Shown: positions 54,530 through 63,522, counted from the first letter of the stretch. The stretch is DNA of 64,000 bases from an uncultured Saprospiraceae bacterium (GCA_937928045.1 CALFWO010000020.1:62001-126000); one strand, 5' to 3'. Numbers and translations are program-made. Notes: generated by a model from the letters alone, not told the origin.

Positions 54530-54598
54530 TGTAAGTTTTGGTTAAAAAATTGTAAGATTCGTTTCCTAAGTCCGACTCTCAAATCGGACTTATTTTTT
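54530..54598 (+). ncRNA. Candidate sigma-54-dependent small RNA, copy 1
   Basis: Predicted RNA of about 69 nt. It starts 12 nt after the -12 GC of a sigma-54 promoter and ends in an intrinsic terminator: a 9-bp stem (54567-54575 with 54584-54592, TAAGTCCGA/TCGGACTTA), an 8-nt loop and TTTTTT. The body before the hairpin is A/U-rich and unstructured by eye, as in base-pairing regulators. The whole block 54530-54605 is identical to 54717-54792. No reading frame in it looks coding. I do not recognise the family. Confidence 0.7.
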
Positions 54599-54690
54599 GC
54601 ACAATTTATAACAATATATATTCATATTATTCTGTGTATTAACATTAAAATTTAGTTTTGAACAAATAATTTCTTAGCAAAATCATGTTT

Positions 54691-54706
54691 TGGCATGGTA
54701 TTGGCT
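54691..54706 (+). promoter_or_regulatory. Sigma-54 (-24/-12) promoter, second copy
   Basis: TGGCAT-GGTAT-TGGCT has the same GG/GC spacing as the first copy (GG 54692-54693, GC 54704-54705). With the C at -12, +1 falls at 54717, again the first base of the duplicated block. The two promoters differ at several positions while keeping the invariant bases. Confidence 0.75.
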
Positions 54707-54716
54707 TATTCATAAG

Positions 54717-54785
54717 TGTAAGTTTTGGTTAAAAAATTGTAAGATTCGTTTCCTAAGTCCGACTCTCAAATCGGACTTATTTTTT
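54717..54785 (+). ncRNA. Candidate sigma-54-dependent small RNA, copy 2
   Basis: The sequence is identical to copy 1 over the full predicted transcript, with the terminator stem at 54754-54762 and 54771-54779 and T-run 54780-54785. Promoter-to-body spacing is conserved, while the DNA between the two genes (54606-54690) is not similar to anything flanking the other copy. Two complete, separately promoted copies argue against a chance duplication of a leader or attenuator. Confidence 0.7.
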
Positions 54786-54830
54786 GCACAATCTCTAACA
54801 ATTTATTTTCATAATCTAAAATTCTTTGGT

Positions 54831-55080
54831 CCTTCGGATTTTTATGAAATCCTTTGACAAACTTAACTCACCCAACTTGAAGCCCTTCGGATTTTGACGA
54901 AATCCTTTGACTATCTAACTATCTGAACTTCAGCCCCTACGGATTTTTACGAAATCCTTTGACAAACTTGAATCACCCAACTTCAAGCCTTGCAAATTTT
55001 TACGAAATACATTAACCTATCTAACTTTCTGAACTTCAACCCCTACGCATTTTTACGAAATCCTTTGACCAATCAAATCC
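54831..55080. repeat. Five degenerate 52-53-nt tandem repeats with internal dyads
   Basis: Units begin with CTTCGG or CTACGG-like sequence at about 54832, 54885, 54937, 54990 and 55043. Each contains the dyad GGATTT-N5-AAATCC (17 bp; perfect in units 1-3, damaged in 4 and 5). The spacers alternate: units 1 and 3 share ACAAACTT-AATCACCCAACTT, while units 2 and 4 share TATCTAACT-TCTGAACTTC, so the true period is about 105 nt. From 55081 to the promoter at 55242 I see only A/T-rich sequence. Confidence 0.75.
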
Positions 55081-55241
55081 AAGATTTTTTCACCACAAAG
55101 AATTTTTAAAACAGCCCAACAAACCAAGCCTTACAACAAAAATTTAATCCAACAATCCTTACAATCATTCACCTCTTTACATTTCCGTCATTATTGTCAA
55201 AAAATTTTGATGAATTAGTGGAAATTATTGAAATCACGAAT

Positions 55242-55249
55242 TATATTTG
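55242..55249 (+). promoter_or_regulatory. TAnnTTTG-type -7 box of the imelysin operon
   Basis: TATATTTG is a perfect TAnnTTTG box, 52 nt before the first ATG of the operon. Transcription would start near 55256, inside the adjacent palindrome. Confidence 0.6.
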
Positions 55250-55254
55250 CGCTT

Positions 55255-55273
55255 AATTAGACCAAGTCTAAAT
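55255..55273 (+). promoter_or_regulatory. Palindromic operator, probably iron- or metal-responsive
   Basis: AATTAGACCAAGTCTAAAT contains the perfect inverted repeat TTAGAC-CAA-GTCTAA. It begins 5 nt after the -7 box, so a bound protein would block transcription start. The 19-bp size and TTAG/CTAA ends resemble DtxR/IdeR-type boxes. The operon encodes imelysin and a FecA-like receptor, which supports a metal-dependent repressor. Confidence 0.55.
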
Positions 55274-55301
55274 AAAAATAGCAAATCACCAAAGCAAAAA
55301 T

Positions 55302-56435
55302 ATGTTAACCTCACTGCCAAAACTTAAAGCATTATCTCTTATTCTATTAGTCGGATCTTTTATCCTAACTAGCTGTAATCCAGATGATGAAATGACTGGA
55401 CCAGAACCTGATCCAGCATACACAATTCCAACAACTTATGATTTCGCCAATGTTAGCTACTCTGGCCAAACTACAAGATTAGGAATGCTAGCCGAGCTAA
55501 AGTCTTACATGAAATCTTCGCGAACGCCAAACGTGTCTTTGGATGCTAGTAAGCTGGCTGGCATGTTCTCTAATGATCCAACATCTGCTGATTGGTCCTC
55601 GTCCTTCGACGAAACGAAGCAGTTGAGAAGTAAGACGTTTGAATCCGTTCAATCTGATTTTGATCAATTATTTATCGACCTAGCCACATCCAGTCAGTCC
55701 ACTGTACCCGGATCGGCTGGAACTGCAGGAGTAATAAAAAGCAATGACGGGACGAAAAGCTATCTTATTAGTGCAAATGGTCTTGACGAGGCCCAAGTTA
55801 TTGAAAAAGGATTAATGGGTGCATGCCTTTATTACCAATCTACATCCGTTTACTTCGGCGCTGGAAAAATGGATGTAGACAATGAAGAAGTTACCGAAGG
55901 AAAAGGAACAACCATGGAACATCATTGGGATGAAGCTTTTGGTTACTTAGGCGTATCACCAAATTTTCCGATAGATAATGACGGTCTTGTTTTTTGGGGC
56001 AGTTATTCCAATCAAAGAGATGATATCCTTGGATGCAACCAATTATTGATGGATGCGATGATCAAAGGTCGTGCAGCAATTTCCAATAAAGATTTAGCAA
56101 CTAGAGATATGGCCATAACTGAAGCCAGAATAAATTGGGAATTAGTCTCCGTAGGATCGGCTTTACACTATTTAAACGGAGGAATAGAAAATTTTAACGA
56201 TAAATCACTCGCTTTCCACGGACTTTCTGAAGCCATTGGTTTTATCTATAGCCTTAAATTCAACGAAGGAAGACAAATAACCAACGAAGCTATCGATGAA
56301 TTGCTGATTGAACTTGCCGGCAGCACTGATTTCGCTGAAATGAATTTATACAACACCACGATAGCCAATATAGAAAGTACAAAAGATCGGTTGGCTGCTT
56401 TATTCAATTTAGAAGCTGAGAAAGATAATTTCTAA
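55302..56435 (+). CDS. DUF4856 lipoprotein of an imelysin operon
   Basis: A 377-residue protein with a lipobox (SFILTSC). The mature protein is mostly helical and fits DUF4856 (IPTTYDFANVSYSGQTTRLG, MLAELKSYMKSS, HHWDEAFGYLGVSPNFP, NGGIENFNDKSLAFHGLSEA). The HHWDEAFGYLG stretch has conserved His and acidic residues that could bind metal. DUF4856 proteins belong to the wider imelysin group of periplasmic or surface iron-uptake proteins. It is first in an operon, 10 nt before the imelysin gene, under a TATATTTG promoter with an overlapping operator. Confidence 0.85.
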   Translation: MLTSLPKLKALSLILLVGSFILTSCNPDDEMTGPEPDPAYTIPTTYDFANVSYSGQTTRLGMLAELKSYMKSSRTPNVSLDASKLAGMFSNDPTSADWSSSFDETKQLRSKTFESVQSDFDQLFIDLATSSQSTVPGSAGTAGVIKSNDGTKSYLISANGLDEAQVIEKGLMGACLYYQSTSVYFGAGKMDVDNEEVTEGKGTTMEHHWDEAFGYLGVSPNFPIDNDGLVFWGSYSNQRDDILGCNQLLMDAMIKGRAAISNKDLATRDMAITEARINWELVSVGSALHYLNGGIENFNDKSLAFHGLSEAIGFIYSLKFNEGRQITNEAIDELLIELAGSTDFAEMNLYNTTIANIESTKDRLAALFNLEAEKDNF

Positions 56436-56445
56436 AAAAATACCA

Positions 56446-57564
56446 ATGATAAACCGAGTATATTTTTTATTGATTTTTGCTTTGACCCTAAGTGTTTCGG
56501 CCTGTGGTCCTGACGAACCAGATGATGATCCTTGTCAAAGCGATTTTGATCAATCGAGTTTATTCTCGCATATCGTCGATCATTCGATCATTCCAGGTTA
56601 TCAATCCTTGTCCAGTAATTTGACTGATCTGGGATTGATAAAAGATCAGTTCTTTCTTTTACCAACACAAAATAATTTAGAACAATTTAGAGCAAAATTT
56701 ACTGAAGTATATTTAATCTGGCAGAGCGTTGCACAATTTGAATTTGGACCAGCCAAAGAGGTCTTCTTGAGAAATAGCATCAATAATTTCCCCCTAAATG
56801 AAAACGATCTAATTAATAACATTGAATCAGGAAATTACGATTTGTCTCTGCCAGATAAATATGATAAGGGACTTCCAGCTTTAGATTATTTATTTTTTGG
56901 TATTGCCAATTCTGATCAAGGCATCATCAATAAATTGAGTTCAGATCCTGATTTCGAAAAACACCAACTGTATATCAATGCAATAATTGACGATATGCAG
57001 ATGCGCATTACTCACACACTAGATGGTTGGAAGGGAAGCTACAAAGAAACGTTTGTCAGCAATACAGGAACAGCAGCTGGGACCGCTTTAAGTTTATTGA
57101 TCAATGCATTTGATGAAAACTATGAATTAATCAAAAGAGAAAAAATTGGTGTTCCCTCTGGAGTTTTAACGTTGGACATTCCTAATCCTGATCGTGTTGA
57201 AGCGATTCATAGCCAACTCAGCACCTTATTGCTTAAAGCCGGAGCGGGGGCAAGTGTTGATCTTTTCAATGGCGTCGGATTTGATGGGTCTGCCGGTCCC
57301 GGGTTTGGAGATCTATTAGATGCTGTAAATGCAACTAAGGATGACACTTTGCTTTCTGATTTGGTTTCAAATCAGTTCGAAGTGATGTTAGCGGAATTGA
57401 ATAAAATATCCGAATCCTTAGATCAGGAAATTGACAACAACAAAGATCAGGTAACCAAAATATATGCAGAATTTACAAGGCCTTTAGTGAATATTAAAAC
57501 TGACATGCCTAGTGTACTTTGCGTTTCGATTACTTATATCGACAACCCGAGTGACTCAGATTAA
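56446..57564 (+). CDS. Imelysin-family lipoprotein
   Basis: A 372-residue protein with a signal peptide and Cys lipobox (LSVSACG). It is helical, with imelysin-type motifs FTEVYLIWQSVAQFEFGPAK and KGLPALDYLFFG. In the latter the GxHxxE motif of classical imelysins is replaced by GLPALD, as in the IPPA-like subgroup, so peptidase activity is unlikely. Family members are surface or periplasmic proteins involved in iron uptake. The gene lies between the DUF4856 gene and an HTTM gene (6-nt gap) in the same operon. Confidence 0.85.
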   Translation: MINRVYFLLIFALTLSVSACGPDEPDDDPCQSDFDQSSLFSHIVDHSIIPGYQSLSSNLTDLGLIKDQFFLLPTQNNLEQFRAKFTEVYLIWQSVAQFEFGPAKEVFLRNSINNFPLNENDLINNIESGNYDLSLPDKYDKGLPALDYLFFGIANSDQGIINKLSSDPDFEKHQLYINAIIDDMQMRITHTLDGWKGSYKETFVSNTGTAAGTALSLLINAFDENYELIKREKIGVPSGVLTLDIPNPDRVEAIHSQLSTLLLKAGAGASVDLFNGVGFDGSAGPGFGDLLDAVNATKDDTLLSDLVSNQFEVMLAELNKISESLDQEIDNNKDQVTKIYAEFTRPLVNIKTDMPSVLCVSITYIDNPSDSD

Positions 57565-57569
57565 TTTGA

Positions 57570-58901
57570 ATGAAAGATTATATTGATAAATATATTCTTC
57601 AACAGACTTCCATTGCCCCGCTCATTGTATTTCGAATACTTTTTGGATTGGTTATGTGTATTGGTGCAATTCGATTTGTAATCAATGGCTGGATTCAAGA
57701 ATTATATGTAATTCCAAAATTTCATTTCAAATTTTATGGTTTTGAATGGGTGAATTTACCGAGTGAATTGGGCATGTATATCCTTTTCGGGTTGATCATC
57801 CTTTCTAGTTTTCTTGTAGCACTGGGTCTACTCTACCGCATCTCCATAATTATTTTTTTCCTAAGCTTTTCTTATGTCGAACTGATCGATGCCACGAATT
57901 ATTTGAATCATTATTACCTCGCTTATCTCTTAGCATTTTTACTCATATTCCTTCCGGCAAATGGATCATTCGCATTAGACAACATGTTTAATATTCAAAA
58001 AAAAATAAGTCGAATTCCAAGCTGGTGTATCAACATTCTAATTCTTCAACTTACGGTTGTCTATACTTTTGCCGGAATTGCAAAACTAAACTCGGACTGG
58101 ATGTTAAACGCCATGCCGTTGAGCATTTGGCTTCCTGAACATCAAAATTTTCCGGTATTTGGTGAATTGTTTAAATATAAACTTACTGCTAAATTATTCA
58201 GTTGGGGCGGTGCCTTCTACGATTTAACAATTGCCTATTTTCTAATGTGGGGAAGAACTAGAAATATCGCTTACTTTGCTGTAATTGGTTTTCATCTTGC
58301 AACAGGAGCTTTATTCAATATTGGCCTTTTTCCGGTGATTATGATTACCAGCACTTTGATTTTTTTCCCAAGTACTTTTCATGAAAGCTTACTAAGAAAA
58401 TTAGGTTGGAAAAACATTGAAGGTGATTATAGCTTTGGCTCGTTTGCTCGAAAATCACTATCCATCCTTTTCGCTGCTTATATTGTTGTTCAATTGATAT
58501 TACCACTCAGACACTTGGCCTATCCAGGTGACTTATTGTGGACGGAAGAAGGATATAGATTCTCTTGGAGAGTTATGCTGGTTGAGAAAATTGGCTATTG
58601 TACTTTCTTTATAGAAGATAGTAATTCAAATAGAAAACAAGAAGTTGTAAATGGATCTTACTTGACTAAATTCCAAGAAAAGAATATGGCCATTCAGCCG
58701 GATTTCATACTACAATTTGCTCACTTTCTCAAAAAAGAATTCGAACATAAACATGGATTCGTCAATTCCAAAATAACCGTGGATGCCCATGTAGCCATGA
58801 ATGGTAAAATTTCTCAACGATTTATAAATCCTGACACGAATCTGGCTGAGCAAACAGATGGATTCTTGCCTAAAAAATGGATCTTACCGCGGAATAATTA
58901 A
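57570..58901 (+). CDS. HTTM-domain membrane protein (vitamin K-dependent carboxylase-like)
   Basis: A 443-residue protein with about eight membrane spans and a soluble C-terminal ~110 residues. The HTTM domain, related to gamma-glutamyl carboxylase, is recognisable from FRILFGLVMCIGAIRFV, NYLNHYYLAYLLAFLLIFLP, QLTVVYTFAGIAKLNSDWM (a Lys at the place of the carboxylase's active-site Lys) and FHLATGALFNIGLFPVIM. It may modify an exported partner protein, perhaps gamma-carboxylating glutamates to make metal sites. Its stop overlaps the receptor gene's ATG (TAATG). HTTM genes next to imelysin genes recur in Bacteroidota, as far as I recall. Confidence 0.82.
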   Translation: MKDYIDKYILQQTSIAPLIVFRILFGLVMCIGAIRFVINGWIQELYVIPKFHFKFYGFEWVNLPSELGMYILFGLIILSSFLVALGLLYRISIIIFFLSFSYVELIDATNYLNHYYLAYLLAFLLIFLPANGSFALDNMFNIQKKISRIPSWCINILILQLTVVYTFAGIAKLNSDWMLNAMPLSIWLPEHQNFPVFGELFKYKLTAKLFSWGGAFYDLTIAYFLMWGRTRNIAYFAVIGFHLATGALFNIGLFPVIMITSTLIFFPSTFHESLLRKLGWKNIEGDYSFGSFARKSLSILFAAYIVVQLILPLRHLAYPGDLLWTEEGYRFSWRVMLVEKIGYCTFFIEDSNSNRKQEVVNGSYLTKFQEKNMAIQPDFILQFAHFLKKEFEHKHGFVNSKITVDAHVAMNGKISQRFINPDTNLAEQTDGFLPKKWILPRNN

Positions 58902-61333
58902 TGCAAAAGACAATTACATATATCTTCCTGTTATTCTTTCTCTTTTTTGGAGAACAGGCATTAAGTCAAACCTTTGACTTAAGAGGTGAAGTAGTTTCAT
59001 TGCACAATAATTTACCTATTGCTGGTGCGGATGTTTACCTCAAAGAAATAGAAAAAACTGTCAGCTGTAATGAACAAGGGTTTTTTGCTTTCAAGTCATT
59101 AAAGGCAAAAAAATATAACCTCATTTGTTATGCTGAAGGATACAATACTTTTGTGCAAGAAATAGACTTGCAACAAAATGAACAAATAGAAATATTCTTA
59201 GATAGTCTAGAAATGGACTTGCCCGGTATTGAAGTAGAAGCCAAACGTCGGGAATCTTTTGGCTTGAGAAGATTGAACAATGTTGAAGGCATGGCCATCT
59301 ATGCCGCCAAAAAATCTGAAGTCATAGAGTTCGAAAATTTAGTCGCTAACTTAGCAACCAATAATCCACGACAAGTTTATAAAAGTATTCCTGGATTAAA
59401 TATTTGGGAATCTGATGGCGCCGGATTACAGCTCAGTATTGGGGCTAGAGGATTAGATCCCAATAGAACATCAAATTTCAATACGCGCCAAAACGGTTAT
59501 GACATTAGTGCCGATGCATTGGGCTATCCAGAAAGTTACTACACTCCCCCAACCCAAGCGTTGAAAAAAATTGAAATTGTTCGAGGCGCAGCCAGTCTCC
59601 AGTATGGTCCACAATTCGGTGGACTTCTCAATTTTGTCTTAAAAAAAGGCCCACGCAATAAACCTTTTGAATTCACAACCGAAAATACTATCGGCAGCTT
59701 TGGACTAATCAATTCATTTAATTCAATTGGAGGATCAAAAAATGATTGGAATTACTATGCTTACTTCCAATACAAAAAAGGCAATGGTTGGCGACCATTT
59801 TCTCAATTCAATCAAAAAGCTGGCTATGTTCATATTGACAAAAAACTTGGCAAAAGATGGAAGATAGGTTTTGATTTTACCCACATGGATTACTTGGCTC
59901 AGCAGCCAGGTGGTTTAGAAGATTTTCAGTTTTCCAGAGATGCTAGAGTTTCAAAAAGAAGTAGAAATTGGTTTGCAGTGGATTGGAACCTCGCTGCGCT
60001 CACTGTTGATTTCAAAATCACAGATAAAACTAAAATCAACTCCAGATCATTTCTACTTGATGCGCAGCGCGAAGCACTCGGCGCTTTGAATCCTATCAAC
60101 CGTCCAGATCCATTGACCGAACGAGATTTAATCCGAGGTCAATACAACAACTTTGGAAATGAAACCAGATTAATTCATCGATATAAGTTGGGAGAACAGA
60201 TCACCACATTTTTAGCCGGAGTAAGATATTACGAAGGATTTACTCAAAATCAACAAGGACTAGCCTCGGCCAATAGTGATGCAGATTTCACATTTCTCAA
60301 TCCTACAGAGTTGGAACGATCGGATTATGAGTTCCCAAGTAATAACTTTGCCTTTTTCGCAGAGAATTTATTTTACCTCAACAACAAATTAAGTATCACT
60401 CCTGGAATTAGAATGGAGCGAATTAAAACTGAAAGTCAAGGATTTTTCAAAGAAACGATCACCTCTGGAGATTCAGTTTTACTGGTGATTAAAAAAGACG
60501 ATGCACGATTAAACAAGCGAAATTTCATTTTGGCAGGTTTGGGAACTGGCTACAAAGTCACCTCGGAGCTCGAGTTATATGCAAATTTTTCCCAAAATTA
60601 TAGATCCATAAATTTCTCGGATCTCGCCGTTGTCAATCCAAATTTAATCATTGACAGTTTACTCACAGATGAAAAAGGATACAATTTAGACCTTGGCCTT
60701 AGAGGTCAGATTTTCAAAAACGCAATTCAATTAGACCTTAGTATTTTCTACCTTAACTATCAAAATAGAATAGGAACAAGTGAAATAATAGTCCAAGACA
60801 ATATTGGAATTGAAAAGGCAATTGCTTTCACCACTAATGTCGGAAATGCGTACGTACTTGGTTTAGAAAGTTATTTGGAAGCAAAACTTTTAGATATATT
60901 CAACATTCAATCGGAGAATTTTACTGCCAACTTTTTTACCAATTTTAGCTTACTAAAATCCGCTTACAAAACTGATGACCAAAAAATAAATGGAAACGAA
61001 GTAGAATTGGTGCCATCCTTTTCATTAAAAACTGGACTGACCTTAGGCTATAAAAATCTAAAGGTCGCCTATCAATTCGGCGCTGTTGGCAGCCAATTCA
61101 GTGATGCAACAAATGCCACGATGGTAGCGGATGCAACAAGAGGAATTATCCCAACTTACCAAATTCATGACCTTTCTTTGAGTTTCAAATACCGTTGGAT
61201 TAAACTTCAAGCTGGAATCAATAATCTATTGGATGCTAGATATTTCACCAGAAGAGCGGCTGCTTATCCAGGCCCAGGAATCATCCCTGCAGAGGCAAGG
61301 AATTTCTATTTGACACTAGGCTTAAAGTTCTAA
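58901..61333 (+). CDS. FecA-like TonB-dependent receptor
   Basis: An 810-residue outer-membrane receptor. The signal peptide (FLLFFLFFGEQALSQ) is followed by a carboxypeptidase-regulatory-like domain (~25-115, VVSLHNNLPIAGADVYLKEI), a plug (~135-260: VYKSIPGLNIWESDGAGLQL, SIGARGLDPNRTSNFNTRQN, VRGAASLQYGPQFGGLLNF) and a barrel ending in a strand closed by Phe (FYLTLGLKF). The plug is of the iron-dicitrate/siderophore type. No STN domain is present, so it transports but does not signal. It is the last gene of the DUF4856-imelysin-HTTM operon and supports an iron-chelate uptake role. Confidence 0.87.
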   Translation: MQKTITYIFLLFFLFFGEQALSQTFDLRGEVVSLHNNLPIAGADVYLKEIEKTVSCNEQGFFAFKSLKAKKYNLICYAEGYNTFVQEIDLQQNEQIEIFLDSLEMDLPGIEVEAKRRESFGLRRLNNVEGMAIYAAKKSEVIEFENLVANLATNNPRQVYKSIPGLNIWESDGAGLQLSIGARGLDPNRTSNFNTRQNGYDISADALGYPESYYTPPTQALKKIEIVRGAASLQYGPQFGGLLNFVLKKGPRNKPFEFTTENTIGSFGLINSFNSIGGSKNDWNYYAYFQYKKGNGWRPFSQFNQKAGYVHIDKKLGKRWKIGFDFTHMDYLAQQPGGLEDFQFSRDARVSKRSRNWFAVDWNLAALTVDFKITDKTKINSRSFLLDAQREALGALNPINRPDPLTERDLIRGQYNNFGNETRLIHRYKLGEQITTFLAGVRYYEGFTQNQQGLASANSDADFTFLNPTELERSDYEFPSNNFAFFAENLFYLNNKLSITPGIRMERIKTESQGFFKETITSGDSVLLVIKKDDARLNKRNFILAGLGTGYKVTSELELYANFSQNYRSINFSDLAVVNPNLIIDSLLTDEKGYNLDLGLRGQIFKNAIQLDLSIFYLNYQNRIGTSEIIVQDNIGIEKAIAFTTNVGNAYVLGLESYLEAKLLDIFNIQSENFTANFFTNFSLLKSAYKTDDQKINGNEVELVPSFSLKTGLTLGYKNLKVAYQFGAVGSQFSDATNATMVADATRGIIPTYQIHDLSLSFKYRWIKLQAGINNLLDARYFTRRAAAYPGPGIIPAEARNFYLTLGLKF

Positions 61334-61480
61334 AACTACCTTTAATCTTCTTTTACCCAAAATGCCTCCTATTATCCAAATTTGAATTAGCAGCTCATCG
61401 TGCAACAAAGCCATTTTTTTGAGCGTTTTTCTATTATAAATGTCGATCTTGTCAATCGACAGGATCAAATCGATAAAAGC

Positions 61481-63463
61481 ATGCGAACATCTATTCTACT
61501 GAGCATTATATTTCTTTCTGCCTGTACTTTTGTGCAGAAAATCAAAGACGGGACCACCGCCTATGAACGTAAGCAATATGATGTCGCTGTCGATATGCTG
61601 AAAAGTGAATATGCAAAAGAAAAGCAACGAAGCGTAAAAGGTCAACTAGCATACATGCTTGCTGAATCTTTAAAGTTTACTGGAGAAGAATCCGAGAGCA
61701 TTGATTGGTATAAAACCGCTTATGACAATTCTTACGGCATTGATGCATTGAGAGGTTATGCCTATGCTTTGAAATCTACGGAGCAATACGAGGAAGCCGG
61801 AAGAGCATTCAAAGATCTAAGTATCGAAATTGGAAGTCCTTATGAGTATCGCCGAGAAGTTAAAATTTGTGAAGAAGCCAATATTTGGTTGAAAGAATCA
61901 AAAGAATCCGGAATCTCCATTACCCCGGTTCCGATCAATTCTTCGTTCTCAGATTATTCTCCAGTGCTCTTTGGTGATAAATTGTTGTTTACTTCCGATC
62001 GAACATCCAGTCAAGGTGATGACAAGTACAGTTGGACTGGAAATAAATTTTCAGATCTCTACATCGCGGATTTAAAATCTTATGATGTAACTTCCTTACC
62101 GGCTCCGATTAATTCTACTTTTAATGAAGGCAGCTCCACATTCAATAAAGATCAAACAAAGATGATTTTTACGAGATGTGAAAGTGTGGATAAAATATCG
62201 GATGGCTATTGTAAATTGTATGAAGCGGATCGCGATGGAGACGCATGGACAATTGCCAAGCCATTGGATTTTCAAGAAGAAGGAATCAATTACATGCATC
62301 CAAGTTTGAGTCCTGATGGCTCCACCTTATACTTTGCCGCGAATCGAAATGATGGCTGGGGAGGCTATGATATTTACTTTACAGAACGCAATCCAGAAGG
62401 TTGGGATGAACCTCGGCTGATGGGAAGGGGAATTAATTCTGAAGGAAATGAAAAGTTCCCATACGTAACTGATGATGCCTTGTACTTCGCTTCAGATTAC
62501 CTTCCGGGTCTAGGAGGTTTAGATGTTTTTAAAGTGAAAAAAACTGGTAGAAATAATTGGACTGTGGCTGAGAATCTAAAAGCGCCGATCAATTCAAGCA
62601 AGGATGATTTTGGATACATCTTAGCTCCTTTAGCAGATGATGAAACAGATCTTTTAGGTAAAGGATATTTTTCTTCAGCGCGTTCAGGCGGCGCGGGAGC
62701 TGATGACATTTTTCTATTTGAAATGCGTACTCCACCAGCACCTCCAGTGATTGAAACTCCAGATACTGTAGAAACAGCGCCAATTGTCTATAAAATGATT
62801 TTAGATGGCTACGTGGTAGAAAAGATATTTCAAGATCCGAACAATCCCAACTCAAGAATTTTAGGAAGAAAACCTTTAAATGCCGCCTCCGTTAATATTT
62901 TGATCAATGGAAATTCAACAAACATCAGTACAGATGAAAATGGATTTTTCTCTATTGAACTGGAGAAAGAAAGTGACTACAATTTTTTGGCAAGTAAAGA
63001 AGGTTATTTAAATAAAAGCAATTCTTTTTCTTCAAAAGGAGTTGGCGAAGATCCCGATAATCCAATCAGCAAATTTGAAATAGAAATTGAATTGGATAAA
63101 ATATTCAAGAATACTGAAATCAATTTAGCGAATATTTATTACGATTTTAATGAGTATTTTATTCGAGACGATGCCAAACCAACATTAGATAAGCTGGCAA
63201 CTGTACTAAATCAGAATCCAAATATTTCTATTCAACTTGCTTCGCATACCGATTGTCAAGGTCCGTCAGGTTACAACCAAGACTTGTCTCAAAGAAGGGC
63301 GCAATCTGCCGTAGATTATTTAATATCTGAGGGTATTGAAGCCAATCGACTTTCAGCCGTAGGATATGGAGAAGGAGCACTTGCCATTGATTGTGTTTGT
63401 AATCGTTGTAGCGAAAGCGACCACCAGGCCAATAGAAGAACAACGTTTAAAGTTTTGGATTAG
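61481..63463 (+). CDS. PorE-like OmpA-family lipoprotein (TPR, propeller, CRD, OmpA)
   Basis: About 660 residues from the ATG at 61481, where the lipoprotein signal begins (TSILLSIIFLSAC); the frame extends 27 codons further upstream without a signal. Domains in order: TPR-like helices (~20-140), a PD40/WD40-type propeller (~150-415, FGDKLLFTSDRT, HPSLSPDGSTLYFAANRND, GGYDIYFTERN), a carboxypeptidase-regulatory-like domain (~440-540) and an OmpA peptidoglycan-binding domain (~550-660, NIYYDFNEYFIRDDAKPTLD, ASHTDCQGPSGYNQDLSQRR). This is the architecture of PorE, which anchors the T9SS to peptidoglycan. The family has many paralogues, so this may not be the T9SS component itself. Confidence 0.85.
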   Translation: MRTSILLSIIFLSACTFVQKIKDGTTAYERKQYDVAVDMLKSEYAKEKQRSVKGQLAYMLAESLKFTGEESESIDWYKTAYDNSYGIDALRGYAYALKSTEQYEEAGRAFKDLSIEIGSPYEYRREVKICEEANIWLKESKESGISITPVPINSSFSDYSPVLFGDKLLFTSDRTSSQGDDKYSWTGNKFSDLYIADLKSYDVTSLPAPINSTFNEGSSTFNKDQTKMIFTRCESVDKISDGYCKLYEADRDGDAWTIAKPLDFQEEGINYMHPSLSPDGSTLYFAANRNDGWGGYDIYFTERNPEGWDEPRLMGRGINSEGNEKFPYVTDDALYFASDYLPGLGGLDVFKVKKTGRNNWTVAENLKAPINSSKDDFGYILAPLADDETDLLGKGYFSSARSGGAGADDIFLFEMRTPPAPPVIETPDTVETAPIVYKMILDGYVVEKIFQDPNNPNSRILGRKPLNAASVNILINGNSTNISTDENGFFSIELEKESDYNFLASKEGYLNKSNSFSSKGVGEDPDNPISKFEIEIELDKIFKNTEINLANIYYDFNEYFIRDDAKPTLDKLATVLNQNPNISIQLASHTDCQGPSGYNQDLSQRRAQSAVDYLISEGIEANRLSAVGYGEGALAIDCVCNRCSESDHQANRRTTFKVLD

Positions 63464-63522
63464 GGAAAAACTTTTTTCACTGATTGCGATGTCTTCATTT
63501 TGATTACGCAACTGGTTTGCTA

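Noticed and set aside
54467-54655. A 62-codon plus-strand reading frame across the first small-RNA block
   Set aside because: It runs through a sigma-54 promoter and a terminator hairpin, is rich in Phe, Lys and Ile as expected from A/T-rich DNA, and the frame is not preserved in the second copy.
54831-55080. CRISPR-like array
   Set aside because: The repeats are degenerate, the units are back to back without unique spacers of fixed size, and no cas genes are nearby.
54530-55301. Riboswitch or leader attenuator of the DUF4856 operon
   Set aside because: Both hairpins lie more than 500 nt before the ATG, each has its own upstream promoter, and the operon has a separate TATATTTG promoter at 55242.
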